Positions 6,517 to 8,400 of a stretch of DNA of 8,400 nt are shown one piece after another. Source of the stretch: JARRRL01 sp037380725 (lineage in GTDB: Bacteria; Pseudomonadota; Gammaproteobacteria; Pseudomonadales; JANQJO01). The stretch is taken from assembly GCA_037380725.1 (NCBI GenBank), contig JARRRL010000134.1, positions 1 through 8,400 of the forward strand, given 5' to 3'. The position numbers were made by a program, and so were the translations under genes. Positions within the stretch are counted from its first letter, which is position 1. Each line of letters opens with the position of its first letter. Under the pieces are notes generated by a model. The model searched no databases and was not told where the DNA came from. It saw only the letters and a program-made list of their open reading frames with translations.

Positions 6517-7083
6517 TCAGCGATAGGAAATTTCAACGCGGCGGTTTTGGGCCCAAGACTGCTCACCTTGTCCATAAACTGCTGGTTTTTCTTCTCCATA
6601 ACTGATCACATCCAACTGTGATGCCGAAACACCATTTATGCGTAAAAACTTAGCAACAGCCAATCCACGACGCTCACCCAAAGCTAAGTTGTATTCACGC
6701 GTGCCGCGCTCATCCGCATGCCCTTCCAAACGAACACGAAGACTGGCATCCGCCGCCAATCGACGTGCGTGCGCTTTCAACGCTTCATACGCTTCAGGCT
6801 GAATCACCGATTGATCAAAATCGAAGTAAAAGACACGCTTGCGAAGCAATGCTGCATCTGGATCTTCTTGCACCGTGTAATTATCCTCACCCTCTGCGGT
6901 CGTTCCCGCCGACGCACTGTACGTACTATTAGAGGTGGATTCCATCGGTGAGCTCTCAACGACCTCATCGGATACCTGATCCATGCTGTCGTCCATCATT
7001 TCGTCTTTCGGTGTGGTTGAACACCCCGCGACCCCTAACACAATTACTAAACCAAACAGTTGCAGTAAACGGCTACCACGCAT
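6517..7083 (-). CDS. pal: Peptidoglycan-associated lipoprotein Pal
   Basis: Pal anchors the outer membrane to peptidoglycan and is pulled to division sites by TolB and TolA. The 188-residue precursor has a lipoprotein signal with lipobox LGVAGC and lipidated Cys21. Ser22 at position +2 is consistent with export to the outer membrane. A flexible acidic and Ser/Thr-rich linker (about 26-75) leads to the OmpA-like domain. That domain carries VFYFDFDQS (84-92), EGHADERGTREYN (120-132), LGERRG (135-140), ISYGEEKP (160-167) and WAQNRRVEISYR (177-188). AAAGGAG (7097-7091) lies 7 bases before the ATG, supporting this start. tolB is not directly upstream, unlike the usual order, and a strong terminator follows. 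Confidence 0.97.
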   Translation of the reverse strand: MRGSRLLQLFGLVIVLGVAGCSTTPKDEMMDDSMDQVSDEVVESSPMESTSNSTYSASAGTTAEGEDNYTVQEDPDAALLRKRVFYFDFDQSVIQPEAYEALKAHARRLAADASLRVRLEGHADERGTREYNLALGERRGLAVAKFLRINGVSASQLDVISYGEEKPAVYGQGEQSWAQNRRVEISYR

Positions 7084-7101
7084 AACTCATCTCCTTTGGT
7101 T

Positions 7102-7117
7102 CCCCACGTATGCGGGG
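7102..7117 (-). promoter_or_regulatory. Leader hairpin upstream of pal start
   Basis: On the minus strand CCCCGC (7117-7112), loop ATAC, and GTGGGG (7107-7102) form a 6 bp stem with one G-U pair. It ends four bases before the AAAGGAG ribosome site. No T run follows in the pal direction, so it is not a terminator there. It could affect ribosome access or RNA stability. Confidence 0.45.
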
Positions 7118-7407
7118 TTTGTCTATTGTTTCGAATTGTTTTTGACGATCTCTTGGTGCGTTGCAAGTGGACATGATCAGTCAACCAACACGCCGCTACT
7201 CAACACCAATTACTACTTCGGCACTGATTAATCACCTCGTCTTAGCACCAAAACTACTGCCATTCAACAAGTGCATGTATCTTATGCGGGTCTCACAAAA
7301 AAACCAACCCACTGCAACAGCTAAAATCACAGCCCGTGAACCGCGTCGCGTCAATTCGCCAACTTTTTACGCCCGCGCGCGTTTTTCCCCGATCGACACA
7401 CCAATAT

Positions 7408-7449
7408 AGCACCAATCTCAAAGCACCAATCCCACAGCACCAATCTAAA
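7408..7449. repeat. 3 x 14 bp tandem repeat (AGCACCAATCYCAA)
   Basis: AGCACCAATCTCAA (7408-7421), AGCACCAATCCCAC (7422-7435) and AGCACCAATCTAAA (7436-7449) are consecutive and share AGCACCAATC exactly. A further CACCAAT lies 11 bases upstream of the first core. The unit is neither palindromic nor coding. Confidence 0.85.
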
Positions 7450-7498
7450 AACAACGCTTAGCATATCGCCATACAACACGTTACGCCTCAGTCACCTC

Positions 7499-7544
7499 TC
7501 CAGTCAAAACCTAGACGAATCTAGCACACTTTCATCCGACTGGA
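7499..7544 (-). terminator. Nested inverted repeat, possible weak terminator of cysK
   Basis: The outer arms TCCAGTC (7499-7505) and GACTGGA (7538-7544) enclose an inner hairpin CTAGA-CGAA-TCTAG (7511-7524). On the minus strand the inner hairpin reads CTAGA-TTCG-TCTAG followed by GTTTTG, a weak intrinsic-terminator layout about 77 bases after the cysteine synthase stop. The outer arms could form a second, branched fold. A further inverted pair, TAAGACG (7551-7557) and CGTCTTA (7597-7603), includes the stop codon itself. Confidence 0.35.
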
Positions 7545-7600
7545 ACAGGATAAGACGCCTAGCTTTATTTTAAAACATCCATTTCAAAGATATGATCGTC

Positions 7601-8400
7601 TTACAGCTGATAGTTCGGCGTCGAAACGGCAATCGCCCTTTCGGCCTCCGACATTTCTACCTCCACATCCTCAAACAATAGTGTCGATAAATAACGCTCG
7701 CCCGTATCTGGCAGCATACACAAAATGGTGCTGCCTTGAGCAGCCGATTGCGCGACTTGCAAAGCGCCAGACAGCGTTGCGCCCGCTGAAATGCCAACAA
7801 AAATTCCTTCCTGCTGCGCCAAAGCTTTTGAGCAACGCATCGCTTCCGAGGCAGCAATGGGGAGTATGCGGTCCACGCGCCCAGCATCCAACGCTTCCTG
7901 CGCAACCAAAGGAATAAAATCTGGCGTCCAGCCTTGCAGGGGATGCGATTTAAAATCAGGGTGACTGACAGAAGGCGAACCATCAGCGTGACGCTCCTGT
8001 TTTACACCATGCGCAAATAATGGTGCCGCTTCCGGTTCACAGACTATGATTTTGGTCTGGGGACTTTTTGCCCGTAATACGCGCGACACCCCACAGAGCG
8101 TCCCCCCCGTCCCAGAGCCCGTAACCCAATAATCCAATGGTAAATCATCAAAATCACGCAATATCTCTTGCGCGGTGGTACGCTCATGCATCGCTGCATT
8201 AGCCGGGTTTTCAAATTGATGCGATTGCCACCACCCGTGCTTTTCGGCCAATTCTTTCGCTTTGTTGACCATGCCAATGCCTTTGTGCGCCGCCGGGGTC
8301 AACACCACTTTAGCGCCCAAAAAACGCATGAGCTGACGCCGTTCAACACTGAAACTCTCTGCCATCGTAACCACCAACGGATAGCCCTTTTGCGCGCACA
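7601..8400 (-). CDS. cysK: Cysteine synthase (O-acetylserine sulfhydrylase), 5' end outside window
   Basis: The C-terminal 265 or so residues are visible and the gene continues beyond the right edge, so the start and the PLP-binding lysine are not seen. The enzyme makes cysteine from O-acetylserine and sulphide. Recognisable segments are TMAESFSVERRQLMRFLGA, FENPANAAMHERTTAQEI, the PLP phosphate loop GSGTGGT, GIFVGISAGATLSGA and LPDTGERYLSTLLF. Where the enteric enzyme has a short stretch around HKIQGIGAGF, this one has a longer segment ending SHPLQGWTPDFIP, preceded by an insert (KQERHADGSPSVSHPDFK). The family of PLP beta-elimination/replacement enzymes is certain. Assignment to CysK rather than CysM or another paralogue is likely but not proven. 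It sits where tolB would normally precede pal, 517 bp away. Confidence 0.85.
   Translation of the reverse strand, partial: CAQKGYPLVVTMAESFSVERRQLMRFLGAKVVLTPAAHKGIGMVNKAKELAEKHGWWQSHQFENPANAAMHERTTAQEILRDFDDLPLDYWVTGSGTGGTLCGVSRVLRAKSPQTKIIVCEPEAAPLFAHGVKQERHADGSPSVSHPDFKSHPLQGWTPDFIPLVAQEALDAGRVDRILPIAASEAMRCSKALAQQEGIFVGISAGATLSGALQVAQSAAQGSTILCMLPDTGERYLSTLLFEDVEVEMSEAERAIAVSTPNYQL

Larger units (their letters stand above)
7084..7600. other. 517 bp gene-free spacer between cysteine synthase gene and pal
   Basis: No frame here looks like a real protein and I see no remnant of tolB. Next to pal is a leader hairpin (7102-7117). CACCAAT or near variants recur at 7204-7210, about 7242-7248, 7399-7405 and in the 3 x 14 bp repeat (7408-7449). 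Nested inverted repeats lie at 7499-7544 and a wider one spans 7551-7603. A GC-alternating stretch followed by five Ts occurs near 7371-7386 without a clear stem. The pal promoter should be here, but I could not find a convincing -35/-10 pair. Confidence 0.6.

Overview
The window looks like chromosomal DNA of a gammaproteobacterium of moderate GC content. The main reason is the minus-strand order pal - cpoB - queE - queC - tRNA-Lys(TTT), which is the gene order known downstream of tolB in Pseudomonas and its relatives. Genus cannot be fixed from the sequence. Almost everything recognisable is housekeeping: I see no phage, insertion sequence, CRISPR array, toxin-antitoxin pair or defence gene. 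Most of what is unusual lies in the intergenic DNA and in how the tol-pal region is organised.

Layout. Positions 1-691 carry no convincing gene but hold a perfect-to-near-perfect 5 x 12 bp tandem repeat. A RecD2-type DNA helicase gene runs on the plus strand (692-3121). Everything after it is on the minus strand, so recD2 and the tRNA converge across a 192 bp spacer. Reading the minus strand in its own direction (right to left) gives: the 3' part of a cysteine synthase gene cut by the window edge (7601-8400); a 517 bp gene-free spacer with repeats and inverted repeats; pal (6517-7083) followed by a strong intrinsic terminator; cpoB/ybgF (5159-6256); queE (4193-4963); queC (3483-4181); and tRNA-Lys (3314-3389).

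How the genes work together. Pal and CpoB belong to the Tol-Pal envelope machine. Pal is the outer-membrane lipoprotein that binds peptidoglycan. CpoB is the periplasmic TPR protein that links Tol to septal peptidoglycan synthesis. QueE and QueC are consecutive enzymes in preQ0 formation, the precursor of queuosine in tRNA, and are translationally coupled. In this genome tolB is not directly upstream of pal; a cysteine synthase gene and a long spacer lie there. A terminator also separates pal from cpoB. The usual tol-pal transcription unit is therefore broken at both ends of pal.

A recurring pattern is that most gene-free stretches carry short tandem duplications of 8 to 16 bp (109-132, 221-280, 3235-3266, 5125-5156, 6389-6408, 6464-6479, 7408-7449), while I noticed none in the genes. 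This is the most distinctive non-coding signal in the window.
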